From an uncultured Rubrobacteraceae bacterium (GTDB lineage Bacteria; Actinomycetota; Rubrobacteria; Rubrobacterales; Rubrobacteraceae), in the NCBI GenBank assembly GCA_902805985.1, contig CADCUW010000297.1:1-14685 (forward strand): DNA of 14,685 nt. The letters are read 5' to 3'. Of the stretch, positions 5,182-12,992 are shown in pieces. The translations under genes were made by a program, and so were the position numbers. The number at the start of each line of letters is the position of its first letter. Position 1 is the stretch's first letter. Under the pieces are notes generated by a model. It saw nothing but the letters and a program-made list of their open reading frames with translations. It was not told the DNA's origin and did not search any database.

Positions 5182-6000
5182 TCACTGTCTCCTATCGTGC
5201 GAAAAGAAACCCTCCAGCACCGGCGTGAGCACCTCGGGGGGCACGGTGTGCTCTTGGCCCTCCAGGACACGGTGCCCCCCGTTGGGCATGGCGTCCGCGA
5301 GCCGCCTGCCCACCTCGATCATCCACGGGTAGTCCGCCCCGCCGGTGAGCACGAGGGCCGGTACCGTCACCCTACTCGCCTTCTCTACCGGGATCGTGCC
5401 GCCCCTGCTGACGTCGCCCATGACCTCCGAGTCGTAGGCGAGGGTGGGAGCCAAGGCCTTCAGCTCCGCCCACCTGGGGGTGCGGCGCATCCCTTCGATC
5501 ATCTCCCGGGGCATACCCACCATAGTCATGAACAGCTCGACCGCATCCCCACGGCGGCCCTCCGACAGCGTGGCCTTGAGGGTCTCGCCGTACTCCCGCG
5601 CACCCCGTCGCGCCTCCTCGTCGCCGTCAAGAGCATAGGGTGGGTCGTGCAGCGCGATCCTGGCGATGGGCAGACCCGCGGCGGCCGCGTGCAGGACGAG
5701 CCCCGCCCCCGAGGAGTGGCCGTACACCGACGCCGTCCCCCCGGCCTCGGCGACGAGGGCGCCGATGTCTTCGATCTCGCGTTGGACCGCGTACGGGGTG
5801 GTGTCGCGGCTGTCGCCCCGTCCCCTACGATCGTAGTTGAACACGGTGAAACCCTTTGCCAGCTCCTCGGCGATCGGGCGCATCAGGGCCCGGTCGCACA
5901 TTGCCCCGCACACCAAGACGACCGGCGGACCTTCGCCCAGCCGGTCGAAGGCGATGGTGGTGCCGTCGAGAGATGAGACCTCCCGGAACGTTTCGCTCAT
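5182..6000 (-). CDS. Alpha/beta hydrolase, 272 aa
   Basis: Cytoplasmic serine hydrolase of the alpha/beta fold. The oxyanion region is PPVVLVCGAM (about 25-34), the strand and turn before the nucleophile are VFNYDRRGRGDS (about 53-64), the nucleophile elbow is GHSSG (94-98, Ser96), the acid is Asp223 in LVLTGGADYPW and the base is His251 in GQEHTVPPEVL. The full triad is therefore present. The ATG at 6000 is preferred, with AAGGAGG 9 bases ahead; an ATG two codons earlier (6006) would be only 3 bases from it. Substrate cannot be told; the family includes esterases, haloperoxidase-like and lactone hydrolases. It follows the DoxX-like gene by about 150 bases on the same strand. Confidence 0.9.
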   Translation of the reverse strand: MSETFREVSSLDGTTIAFDRLGEGPPVVLVCGAMCDRALMRPIAEELAKGFTVFNYDRRGRGDSRDTTPYAVQREIEDIGALVAEAGGTASVYGHSSGAGLVLHAAAAGLPIARIALHDPPYALDGDEEARRGAREYGETLKATLSEGRRGDAVELFMTMVGMPREMIEGMRRTPRWAELKALAPTLAYDSEVMGDVSRGGTIPVEKASRVTVPALVLTGGADYPWMIEVGRRLADAMPNGGHRVLEGQEHTVPPEVLTPVLEGFFSHDRRQ

Positions 6001-6154
6001 CGACATCGACCTCCTTCGTGGACCACCGCGTTCTCGTTGTGCGCCGACCGAGAGTCCGTGGAATCGGCAGGTGGGCTACGCGACCCTGGTCGAGATGGCC
6101 CCAAGGTCGCCACCCGGCCAGCGACCGACCTCGGTGGCTGTCTCGCCCCGGACC

Positions 6155-6568
6155 CTACCTCAGGACGAGCGCCCTGACCCGCTCGTTGCGTAGGAAGAGA
6201 CCGCCCCACACAAGCACCCCGAAGAAGGCGGGGAACAGGAACCAGGGATCCTCCACGCGCACCTGAGTCGCCACGGCGCCGCCGAGGTAGCCCGTGAGCA
6301 GGATCGCCCCGATAAAGGCGGTACGCGGGACGGCGTAGAGCGCCGTGCTCACGAGCAGGGCCAAGCCGATACCCAAGACGGTGGCTTCTGGGTAGCCGAG
6401 CTGTACCGAGCCCTCGACCGCCGGCTCCAGCATTATGACCTTGATGCCGCCGTCGAAGAGCAAGAACGCGACCACGAGCGCGCTCACGATCCTACCCGCC
6501 CACCGCGCGGACCTTGGGGCGAACCCGACTGAAGCGCCCCGGGCCTCGACCGTTGCCTGTCCGTACAT
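6155..6568 (-). CDS. DoxX-like family membrane protein, 137 aa
   Basis: Four-helix inner-membrane protein of the DoxX-like group. After a basic, hydrophilic N-terminus come helices at about 23-42, 58-81, 86-106 and 111-130. The segment SALVVAFLLFDGGIKVIM and the LTGYLGGAVATQVR motif in helix 3 are characteristic. The ATG at 6568 is chosen because GGAGG ends 6-7 bases ahead; an ATG nine codons earlier lacks a comparable site. A good sigma-70 promoter (6607-6635) lies 40-70 bases upstream and is overlapped by a palindrome, so the divergent HxlR regulator probably controls this gene. It is a different member from the one at 1002-1355, with low similarity. Confidence 0.87.
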   Translation of the reverse strand: MYGQATVEARGASVGFAPRSARWAGRIVSALVVAFLLFDGGIKVIMLEPAVEGSVQLGYPEATVLGIGLALLVSTALYAVPRTAFIGAILLTGYLGGAVATQVRVEDPWFLFPAFFGVLVWGGLFLRNERVRALVLR

Positions 6569-6606
6569 CTCCGTCCTCCTCCGGCTCTCCACCATCGACT
6601 AGGTGC

Positions 6607-6635
6607 AGTATAGGGACTCTAGTTGTTTTTTGCAA
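6607..6635 (-). promoter_or_regulatory. Sigma-70 type promoter of the DoxX-like gene
   Basis: Minus strand TTGCAA (6635-6630), 17 bases, TATACT (6612-6607). Spacing is ideal and the -10 is five of six to consensus. It lies in an AT-rich stretch that stands out against the GC-rich surroundings, between divergent genes. Confidence 0.7.
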
Positions 6636-6638
6636 CTA
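6620..6638. promoter_or_regulatory. Palindromic operator candidate for the HxlR regulator
   Basis: TAGTTG (6620-6625) and CAACTA (6633-6638) form a perfect 6-base inverted repeat around 7 bases, overlapping the -35 and spacer of the DoxX promoter. A further half-site AGTTGC lies at 6663-6668, just ahead of the regulator gene and in inverted order to GCAACT at 6632-6637. Binding here could repress both genes. HxlR proteins bind as dimers to such sites; the link to this protein is inference. Confidence 0.5.
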
Positions 6639-6700
6639 CTAATTTGCGATTAAAGTTTACACAGTTGCTAACACGTACGATGAGTAGTAGACTGACCTGC

Positions 6701-7408
6701 ATGACGGCAGAGAAGACGAAAGGCGCGCCGAACTGGCGCAGGTACCGCGACGCGTGCGGGACGGCTCAGGGGCTGGACCTCGTGGGGGAGCGGTGGACGC
6801 TGCTCGTGGTGCGCGAGCTCCTGCTGGGGCCGAAGCGGTTCACGGACCTGCGCGGGGGCCTGCCTGGCATCAGCTCGAACATCCTCGCCGACCGCCTCGA
6901 GACGCTCGAGCTGTCGGGGGTGGTGCGCAGGCGCACGCTCCCACTGCCCGCGGCCTCGAAGGTGTACGAGCTCACGGACTGGGGGAGAGATCTCGAGCAG
7001 GTGGTGGCCGCCATCGGGCGCTGGGGCGTCCGCTCCCCTTGGAGGAGCGAGGATGACGCGATAGGGGTGGACGGGCTCATGGTCTCGTTCCGGACAATGT
7101 TCGAGCCCGAGGCCGCAGGCGACCTCGATGCTCGCTACGAGGTGGTGCTCGGGGACCAGGGCTTCGGTCTCGAGGTGAAGGACGGGAGCATCCGGGTCTA
7201 CCGCGGCGCCCCGGCCGACCCGGACGCGAGGATCGAGACGGACGTCGACACGCTCGCCGCGCTCGTCTACGAGAACGGCGACCTCGGCGAAGCCCTTCAG
7301 GTCGGGGAGGTACAGATCGAGGGCGATAGGTCGGCCGTCGAACGCCTGATGGGCCTCTTCCGGCTGCCGGAACCCGCCCCCAAGCCCGAGGGTTCTCGGA
7401 GAGGGTAA
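6701..7408 (+). CDS. HxlR family winged-helix regulator with SCP2-like C-terminal domain, 235 aa
   Basis: Transcription regulator. The HxlR winged helix (about 10-100) is clear: CGTAQGLDLVGERWTLLVVR, then LLLGPKRFTDLRGGLPGISS, NILADRLETLELSGVVRR and VYELTDWGRDLE. The C-terminal 110 residues, from SFRTMFEPEAAGD on, look like an SCP2 sterol-carrier-like domain, a known partner of HxlR domains and a likely pocket for a hydrophobic ligand. The start at 6701 is chosen from the family's usual length. No Shine-Dalgarno is visible there or at an in-frame ATG at 6680, so the mRNA may be leaderless or nearly so. Divergent to a DoxX-like/hydrolase pair that it may regulate. Confidence 0.87.
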   Translation: MTAEKTKGAPNWRRYRDACGTAQGLDLVGERWTLLVVRELLLGPKRFTDLRGGLPGISSNILADRLETLELSGVVRRRTLPLPAASKVYELTDWGRDLEQVVAAIGRWGVRSPWRSEDDAIGVDGLMVSFRTMFEPEAAGDLDARYEVVLGDQGFGLEVKDGSIRVYRGAPADPDARIETDVDTLAALVYENGDLGEALQVGEVQIEGDRSAVERLMGLFRLPEPAPKPEGSRRG

Positions 7409-7541
7409 ACCGAAGCCTCCTCCCGGGAAGCCGCGACTGCGCCTTCCGAGATCACAGGGGTAACCTGCTCCGCATCCGGGAGCCGCGCAGAGCCCCCCGG
7501 TGGGCACAGGGCACGAGGAGTCGGCAACGAAAGGAGCAGGC

Positions 7542-8018
7542 ATGAGCGCGCTCGACCGGCTGCTCGGAAACTGGGAGGTAACGATGCACCACTCGGCCGT
7601 GCCCGAACCGATCACCGGCCGGCAGCGCTACGAGCGGGTGCTGGACGGGGCGTTCGTGCTCCAGCACTGGACGTACGACCACCCCGAATTCCCGGACGCG
7701 ATGGCGCTGATGTCGGATGACCGGTACCATCACTTCGACGTTCGCGGGATCACCCGGGTCTTCGAACTTGAGGTCGACGAAGCTGGATGGTCGATGATCC
7801 GCTTGGACGAGGACTTCTCACAGCGCTCCACCGCACGCTTCCGCGGCCCCGACGCCATGGAGTCGACCGGGGAGGTGTCCCACGACAACGGTGCGACCTG
7901 GCAGCAGGACTTCACCATGACCTACCGGCGGACCCACCATCCGTCGGGACCGCACACAGCCGCGCACGCGGACTGGGCTTGGCGTTCGACAGTTAGCGCC
8001 TCGGCGCCGATAGTGTAG
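7542..8018 (+). CDS. DUF1579-like protein, 158 aa
   Basis: Likely a small lipocalin/FABP-like beta barrel of the DUF1579 group, function unknown. The hallmark LDRLLGNWEVTMHHS opens the protein. A run of strands follows (RQRYERVLDGAFVLQHW, DRYHHFDVRG, WSMIRLDEDF, STARFRGP), ending with NGATWQQDFTMTYRR near residue 130. The last 28 residues (THHPSGPHTAAHADWAW and on) do not look like family sequence and may come from a lost stop or late frameshift. AAGGAG lies 5 bases before the ATG. It stands alone between the HxlR gene and the Usp operon, same strand. Confidence 0.75.
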   Translation: MSALDRLLGNWEVTMHHSAVPEPITGRQRYERVLDGAFVLQHWTYDHPEFPDAMALMSDDRYHHFDVRGITRVFELEVDEAGWSMIRLDEDFSQRSTARFRGPDAMESTGEVSHDNGATWQQDFTMTYRRTHHPSGPHTAAHADWAWRSTVSASAPIV

Positions 8019-8056
8019 GGTTCAAAGTCGGAAGAACTAGGAAGGAGTTCGCTGGC

Positions 8057-9397
8057 ATGAAGGGGTTTCCAGAGAAGGTGCTGTTGGCGACCGACGGCCT
8101 GGAGAGCACGGCCCTCGCCGCCAGGGCGGCGGTCGATCTCGCGAGGGGAGGCGGCGCGGAGCTGCACGTGGTCCACGTCTGGCACACTGTCCCCTCGCCG
8201 CACTACGAGGACTTCATAAGGAGCGGCCTAAAGGACGTGGGGCGCGAGACGCTGGACGAGCAGGTACGAACAATAGAGGAGGAGGGCGGCACGGTCGCAG
8301 GTTCCCACCTCAGGGAGGGACGCGCCGTCGAGGAGATCGTCGGGCAGGCCCAAGAGACCGGTGCGGGGCTCGTGGTCGTCGGCAGCCGCGGGATGGGGCG
8401 GCTGGGGCGCCTAGTGATGGGCAGCGTCTCCACGGGGCTCGCCCACCGCTCGCCGTGCCCGGTCCTGATCGTGCGCGAAGGGGACCAGGCGTGGCCGCCC
8501 GAGCGCGTGGTGGTCGGGTACGGCTCCTTCGAGGACACGGAGCGCGCCGGGCTGCTCGGCACGAGACTCGGCCGGGCGCTCGGCGCCGGGGTGGACCTGG
8601 TCGGGGTCGTTGGCGACGCCGACGAGGGAGGAACGAAACTCCGCGAGATGGAGCGGGAGCTCGAGGCTCGGGCGGCCGAGATCGAGAGCGCAGTGGGCCT
8701 GCGCCCGCGGGTGCGCCCGCTCGCCGGCGACCGCAGGCGGGTGATCCTCGACCTCCAGGCCGAAGTGGAGAAGCCCATGCTGCTGAGCTTCGGCTCAAAG
8801 GTACTGGGCAAGGCGGGGCGCGTGATGGTGGGGGAAGTGCTCGACAGGGTCCTGGCTGAGACGAGGGGCCCCATACTCGTCACCTCCGAGCCACACCCGG
8901 CCTCGAGGGCCGGGGTCCTCGAGCGCGCGGGGACCGGGGCGCCGGAGGGACCGGCGGTGCTGGTCGCCACGGACGGCTCGGAGGTCTCCGTGCGCGCCGG
9001 CGAGTACGCGGCGCGGCTGGCCAGCGGCCTCGGCGCGAAGCTCTTCGTCCTCTACGTCGTCGACGAGCACCTGACCTTCCACTCGGGGATCCACTACGGG
9101 CAGTTCGTCGAGATGCTCTCCGAGGACGGCCGCGAGGCGACTGCGAAGGTGCAAGCGCTCGCGGAGGGGGCCGGCGTGGAGAGCGAGGAGCTCGTCGTCT
9201 TCGGCAGGCCAGAGCGGACGATCCTCGAAGTGGCCGAGGAGTTGGGGACCGATACCATAGTCCTGGGCGCCGAGGGCATGTCCAAGATGGAGCACGCGTT
9301 GGTTGGGAGCGTCTCTGAAGAGGTCCTGCGCCACGCGAACAGGACTGTGCTGGTGGTCGGCGGGCACCCCGAGGGTAAGCCGGGGCCCGAGAAGTGA
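8057..9397 (+). CDS. Universal stress protein with three UspA domains, 446 aa
   Basis: Cytoplasmic stress protein. Domain 1 (about 5-140) has the start strand VLLATDG (Asp13) and the ATP-binding signature G109-S-R-G112-x9-G122-S123. Domain 3 (about 299-436) has VLVATDGSEVS (Asp306) and G404-A-E-G407-x9-G-S. Both should bind ATP. The middle section (about 148-285) keeps the fold pattern (ERVVVGYGSFEDTERAG, ending GPILVTSEP) but its loop SFGSKVLGKAGRVMVGEV lacks the G-x2-G-x9-G(S/T) pattern, so it is probably ATP-blind. Two domains are usual for tandem proteins; three is less common. AAGGAG lies 9 bases before the ATG. Its TGA overlaps the GTG start of the ATPase gene (GTGA), so the two are translationally coupled. 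Confidence 0.92.
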   Translation: MKGFPEKVLLATDGLESTALAARAAVDLARGGGAELHVVHVWHTVPSPHYEDFIRSGLKDVGRETLDEQVRTIEEEGGTVAGSHLREGRAVEEIVGQAQETGAGLVVVGSRGMGRLGRLVMGSVSTGLAHRSPCPVLIVREGDQAWPPERVVVGYGSFEDTERAGLLGTRLGRALGAGVDLVGVVGDADEGGTKLREMERELEARAAEIESAVGLRPRVRPLAGDRRRVILDLQAEVEKPMLLSFGSKVLGKAGRVMVGEVLDRVLAETRGPILVTSEPHPASRAGVLERAGTGAPEGPAVLVATDGSEVSVRAGEYAARLASGLGAKLFVLYVVDEHLTFHSGIHYGQFVEMLSEDGREATAKVQALAEGAGVESEELVVFGRPERTILEVAEELGTDTIVLGAEGMSKMEHALVGSVSEEVLRHANRTVLVVGGHPEGKPGPEK

Positions 9398-12162
9398 ACG
9401 CGCTGCCGGCCGCCGACGCCGCCTCCCGGCCCGCCGAGGAGGTCGTCAGGGCCCTCGGAACCTCGGCGGAGGGAGGTCTCGACCGTGCGGAGGCGGAGAG
9501 GAGACTCGGGGAGTTCGGGCCGAACGTGCTCGAGCGCGCCTCCGGCGAGGGGGTCTGGAAGATCCTCTGGCGCCAGGTCAACACCCCGCTCATCTGGGTG
9601 CTCCTGGCCTCCGCGGCGCTGGCGTTCGTCCTCGGGGAGACCGTGGACGCCCTGGTGGTGCTCGCAGTCGTCGTCCTGAACACCGTCATAGGGTTCGTCC
9701 AGGAGTACCGGGCCGGCAAGGAGATAGAGGCCCTCACAGGCCTCGTCCCGCGGCAGGCGACCGCGCTCCGCGACGGCCGGCGCGTCCAGGTCTCGGCCGA
9801 CGACCTGGTCCCCGGCGACGTTGTGCTCCTCGCGGCGGGGGACCAGGTGCCGGCCGACGCCAGGGTCCTCACCTCCAAAGGCCTCCAGGTGGACGAGTCG
9901 GCGCTGACAGGGGAGTCGGTGCCCGTGGAGAAGGGACCCGAGCCGCTCGAGGACGGCTCGGAGATCGGCGGCAGGAGCAGCGTTGTCCACGGGGGGACGC
10001 TCGCCACCTACGGCACCGCGGCGGCCGTGGTGGCCGCCACCGGCAACGGCACGGAGCTCGGGCGCATCTCCTCGCTGCTCGGGGAGGCCACGGAGACGGA
10101 GACGCCGCTGACGCGCCAGATAGGGGTCTTCAGCAAGTGGCTGACGGCGGCCATCGTCGTCGTCGCCGTACTCCTCTTCCCGCTGGGGCTCCTGCGCGGC
10201 TTCCCCGTGGCGGACGCGCTTCTCGCCGCCATCGCGCTGGCGGTCGCCGCGATCCCCGAGGGCCTGCCGGCGATCATCACGATCGCTCTCGCGGTCGGCG
10301 TCCGGCGCATGGCGGGCCGTCGTGCCGTCGTGCGCAGCCTGCCCGCCGTGGAGACCTTGGGCTCGACGACGGTCATCAACACCGACAAGACCGGAACCCT
10401 TACCAAGAACGAGATGACGGTCGAGGAGCTCTGGACCCCGAGCCGGAACACCGCCGGCAACACCTACACCCTGAGCGGCGCGGGCTACGACCCTGAAGGG
10501 GATCTGTTGGATGGGGAAGGCAACGCAATCGGCGGGGCGCCGAAAGACGTCGAGGAGTTGGTGCTCGCCGGGCTCCTTTGCAACGATGCCTCGATGGACG
10601 ACGGCGACGGGCGGACCGTGGTCGGCGATCCGACTGAGGGCGCGCTCGTTGTAGCCGCGGAGAAGCTGGGGTTCGGCCCCGAAGAGACCCGCCGCCACTT
10701 CGGCCGTGTGGACTCGATACCGTTCGAGTCGGAGCGGCAGTACATGGCGACGCTCAACGGTCCGCCCGACAGAGGGGGGGCCGGCGAGCGCCGCATATAC
10801 CTCAAGGGCTCCTCGGCGGTCGTCTTGGAGCGCTGCGAGGCGTTTGCCGGCGGCGAGACGCTTCGAGGGGATGCGGTGGCGGACGAGGTGGAGCGCATGG
10901 CCTCGCGCGGGCTGCGCGTGCTGGCGTTCGCGTCGAAGCCGGCCCCGTGGGCGGAAGCGGTCGGGGAGGCCGACACCGAAGACGGTTTCGAGCTGCTCGG
11001 ACTCGTCGGCATGACCGACCCGCCGCGCCAGGAGGCCGTAGAGGCGATCTCCGCGTGCCACGACGCGGGGATAACCGTAAAGATGATCACGGGCGATCAC
11101 GCGGGCACCGCCGCCGCCATTGGACGCCAGGTCGGCCTGATCGGCGAGGGAGAGACGGACGGCGCCCTCACCGGTCGCGAGCTCGACAAGCTCTCCGAGG
11201 AGGAGCTGCGGGAGGCCGCCGCCCGCACCAACGTCTTCGCCCGCGTCGCCCCCGAGCACAAGATACGGCTCGTCCGGGCCTTGCAGGAGAACGGCGAGGT
11301 CGCGGCGATGACCGGCGACGGCGTCAACGACGCCCCCGCCCTCAAGCAGGCCGACATTGGCGTGGCGATGGGGATAACCGGCACCGACGTCTCCAAGGAG
11401 GCCGCCGACGTCGTCCTCACCGACGACAACTTCGCCACGATAGCGGCGGCCGTCGAAGAGGGCAGACGGGTCTACGACAACATCCGCAAGGCGCTTGCGT
11501 TCCTGCTGCCGACGAACCTCGGGGAGGCCCTGATCATCCTCCTCGCCGTGGCGTTCTTCCCGGTGACCGCCGCGGGGCAGGCTCTCCTGCCCATAACGCC
11601 CGTGCAGATACTCTGGATCAACCTCGTCGCTGCGGTCGCCCTCGGCCTGCCGCTCGCCTTCGAGGCCAAGGAGCCCAACATCATGAGTCGGCCTCCGCTC
11701 GACCCGAAACGCCGGATCCTGGACCGGTTCCTCTTCCTCAGGACCGCGCTGGTCGGCCTCCTGATGACCGCGGGTGCCATAGGGATCTTCGCGTGGCGGT
11801 ACTTTGGCGTCTCGGGCGGCGGTCTCGCGGAGGCCCAGACGGCGGCGGTGACCACCGTGATCCTGTTCCAGATCTTCTACCTGTTCCAGTGCCGCTCGCT
11901 GCGCGACTCGGCGCTCGAGATCGGGCTCTTCTCGAATCCTTGGGTTTACGCCGGCATAGGGGCGATCCTCGCTCTCCAGATGGGCTTCGTCTACCTGCCG
12001 TTCATGAACGTTCTCTTCGGCTCTGCCCCCTTGGGCCCCGCGGCCTGGGGCCAGTCGCTACTTATCGGTGCGCTGGTGCTGCCCGTGGTCGGCCTGGAGA
12101 AGGCACTGCGTAAGCGGGGACAACGTCGTGCCACCCGCGACGGTTCCGGAGAACGCCGATGA
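9394..12162 (+). CDS. P2-type cation-transporting ATPase, 922 aa
   Basis: Ion pump of the inner membrane. N-terminal cation-ATPase domain (about 8-75, AEAERRLGEFGPNVL), actuator motif TGES (172-175), phosphorylated Asp331 in DKTGTLT, nucleotide-binding part with KGSSAVVLERC, hinge motif TGDGVNDAP (Asp642, Asp646). Ten membrane helices are expected. M4 has PEGLP (288-292), as in Ca2+ pumps, and M5 keeps Asn708 and Glu711. In M6 the SERCA motif NLVTDG reads NLVAAV (743-748), so two calcium ligands (Thr799 and Asp800 in SERCA) are missing. The ion is therefore not safely Ca2+; Na+, K+, Mg2+ or Mn2+ remain possible. GTG start overlaps the Usp stop. Usp partners of such pumps are seen in other actinobacteria and archaea and suggest stress-linked ion homeostasis. 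Confidence 0.93.
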   Translation: MNALPAADAASRPAEEVVRALGTSAEGGLDRAEAERRLGEFGPNVLERASGEGVWKILWRQVNTPLIWVLLASAALAFVLGETVDALVVLAVVVLNTVIGFVQEYRAGKEIEALTGLVPRQATALRDGRRVQVSADDLVPGDVVLLAAGDQVPADARVLTSKGLQVDESALTGESVPVEKGPEPLEDGSEIGGRSSVVHGGTLATYGTAAAVVAATGNGTELGRISSLLGEATETETPLTRQIGVFSKWLTAAIVVVAVLLFPLGLLRGFPVADALLAAIALAVAAIPEGLPAIITIALAVGVRRMAGRRAVVRSLPAVETLGSTTVINTDKTGTLTKNEMTVEELWTPSRNTAGNTYTLSGAGYDPEGDLLDGEGNAIGGAPKDVEELVLAGLLCNDASMDDGDGRTVVGDPTEGALVVAAEKLGFGPEETRRHFGRVDSIPFESERQYMATLNGPPDRGGAGERRIYLKGSSAVVLERCEAFAGGETLRGDAVADEVERMASRGLRVLAFASKPAPWAEAVGEADTEDGFELLGLVGMTDPPRQEAVEAISACHDAGITVKMITGDHAGTAAAIGRQVGLIGEGETDGALTGRELDKLSEEELREAAARTNVFARVAPEHKIRLVRALQENGEVAAMTGDGVNDAPALKQADIGVAMGITGTDVSKEAADVVLTDDNFATIAAAVEEGRRVYDNIRKALAFLLPTNLGEALIILLAVAFFPVTAAGQALLPITPVQILWINLVAAVALGLPLAFEAKEPNIMSRPPLDPKRRILDRFLFLRTALVGLLMTAGAIGIFAWRYFGVSGGGLAEAQTAAVTTVILFQIFYLFQCRSLRDSALEIGLFSNPWVYAGIGAILALQMGFVYLPFMNVLFGSAPLGPAAWGQSLLIGALVLPVVGLEKALRKRGQRRATRDGSGERR

Positions 12163-12495
12163 GACCGCTACAGCTCTCTCTGGAGCGAACGACTTGTCTT
12201 ACGCACGGCATATGGGCGAAGCCCGAGGAGTCGCGGGCGAGGGACTAGACAACGAAAAACAGCACGGCCAACCCGGCGATACACGCGGCCGACGCGCCAC
12301 CCATTGTTCCGATACGGTAACGGTTCGTTCCGGGGCATTAACGGTTCGGCGGCAATCCGGCGACGGCACGGAAACGGTTCGGTAACACCACCAGAAACTA
12401 CTGCATTTGCGTGATACCGCCCCAGTCCCGGCCCATCAGAGTGCCGCTTAAGGGCGCCCGGGGAGGCCGGGGCCACTAACCGAAAGGGGCAGGAC
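12163..12495 (+). other. Intergenic region of 333 bases with three phased direct repeats
   Basis: No gene is seen here and no clear terminator follows the ATPase. The notable content is three copies of AACGGTTCG at 12319, 12340 and 12373. A GC-rich inverted stretch (GGCGCCCGGGGAGGCCGGGGCC, read as two parts GGCGCCCGGG and GAGGCCGGGGCC) near 12454-12476 precedes the ribosome binding site of the RTX-like gene. Confidence 0.5.
12319..12381 (+). promoter_or_regulatory. Three AACGGTTCG direct repeats, operator candidate
   Basis: Identical 9-base sites start at 12319, 12340 and 12373. The spacings of 21 and 33 bases are close to two and three turns of DNA, so a protein bound at all three would lie on one face. 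The core AAC-G-GTT is itself a small palindrome. They lie 115-180 bases before the RTX-like gene, a fitting place for an activator or repressor. No known regulator is assigned. Confidence 0.5.
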
Positions 12496-12930
12496 ATGAG
12501 GCGTACGGGAATCCTGGTGGCGACGGTGGCTATGCTGGTGGCGCTCTCGGCTGGGACTGCGTTCGCGGCGCTGGTGGAGGGCAACAACGGGGACAACACC
12601 CTCACGGGCACCGACCGGGCGGACACCATCCATGCCTACGGCGGCGAGGACGTCGTGCGGGCGCTCTCCGGGCGCGACGAGGTCCGCGGGGGCTCCAACG
12701 CGGATCACCTCTACGGCAACCGCTACGGGGACACGATCTTCGGTGGCACGGGCCAGGACCGCCTCTACGGGGGCTACGGCGACGACCACCTCGTCGGCCG
12801 GGACCTCAACAACAGGGGCATCGGGCAGAGGGACGTGCTCGACTGCGGCCCCGGCCACGACACGTTCGCGGCCGACTACGACGATCGGGTCCTGAATAAC
12901 TGCGAGGTAGGGGTCGTGAGCGGCTCCTAA
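12496..12930 (+). CDS. Secreted RTX-type calcium-binding protein, 144 aa
   Basis: Small exported protein. Signal peptide: MRRTG, hydrophobic ILVATVAMLVALSAG, then AFA with likely cleavage after residue 24. The mature part is made of hemolysin-type GGxGxDxUx nonapeptides, from GNNGDNTLTGTDRADTI (29-45) through GGEDVVRAL, GGSNADHLYG, and GGTGQDRLYGGYGDDHLVG (83-101), which should coil into a Ca2+-binding parallel beta roll. The C-terminus has two cysteines (C117 in DVLDCGPGHD and C136 in LNNCE), probably a disulfide that caps the roll; this tail is common in actinobacterial members. It has no enzyme domain and no C-terminal type I secretion signal is needed if Sec exports it. AAGGGG lies 6 bases before ATG. 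A strong hairpin follows. Confidence 0.88.
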   Translation: MRRTGILVATVAMLVALSAGTAFAALVEGNNGDNTLTGTDRADTIHAYGGEDVVRALSGRDEVRGGSNADHLYGNRYGDTIFGGTGQDRLYGGYGDDHLVGRDLNNRGIGQRDVLDCGPGHDTFAADYDDRVLNNCEVGVVSGS

Positions 12931-12949
12931 GAAGTAGCGAGCATTTGCG

Positions 12950-12980
12950 GGGGCAGCGGGGGATGATACCCCGCTGCCCC
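12950..12980 (+). terminator. Strong hairpin terminator after the RTX-like gene
   Basis: A perfect 12-base stem, GGGGCAGCGGGG (12950-12961) and CCCCGCTGCCCC (12969-12980), encloses a 7-base loop 20 bases after the stop codon. No T tract follows, which is common for hairpin terminators in high-GC actinobacteria. Confidence 0.8.
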
Positions 12981-12992
12981 ACCTTACGCCCT

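Noticed and set aside
8000..8016. Sigma-70 promoter for the Usp operon (TTCGAC and TAGTGT)
   Set aside because: The -35 is poor and the spacing about 20 bases; mentioned only as a weak possibility.
9094..11259. Long open frame on the minus strand opposite the ATPase and Usp genes
   Set aside because: Typical GC-driven antisense openness; the plus-strand genes carry all family motifs and the antisense product has no recognisable domain.
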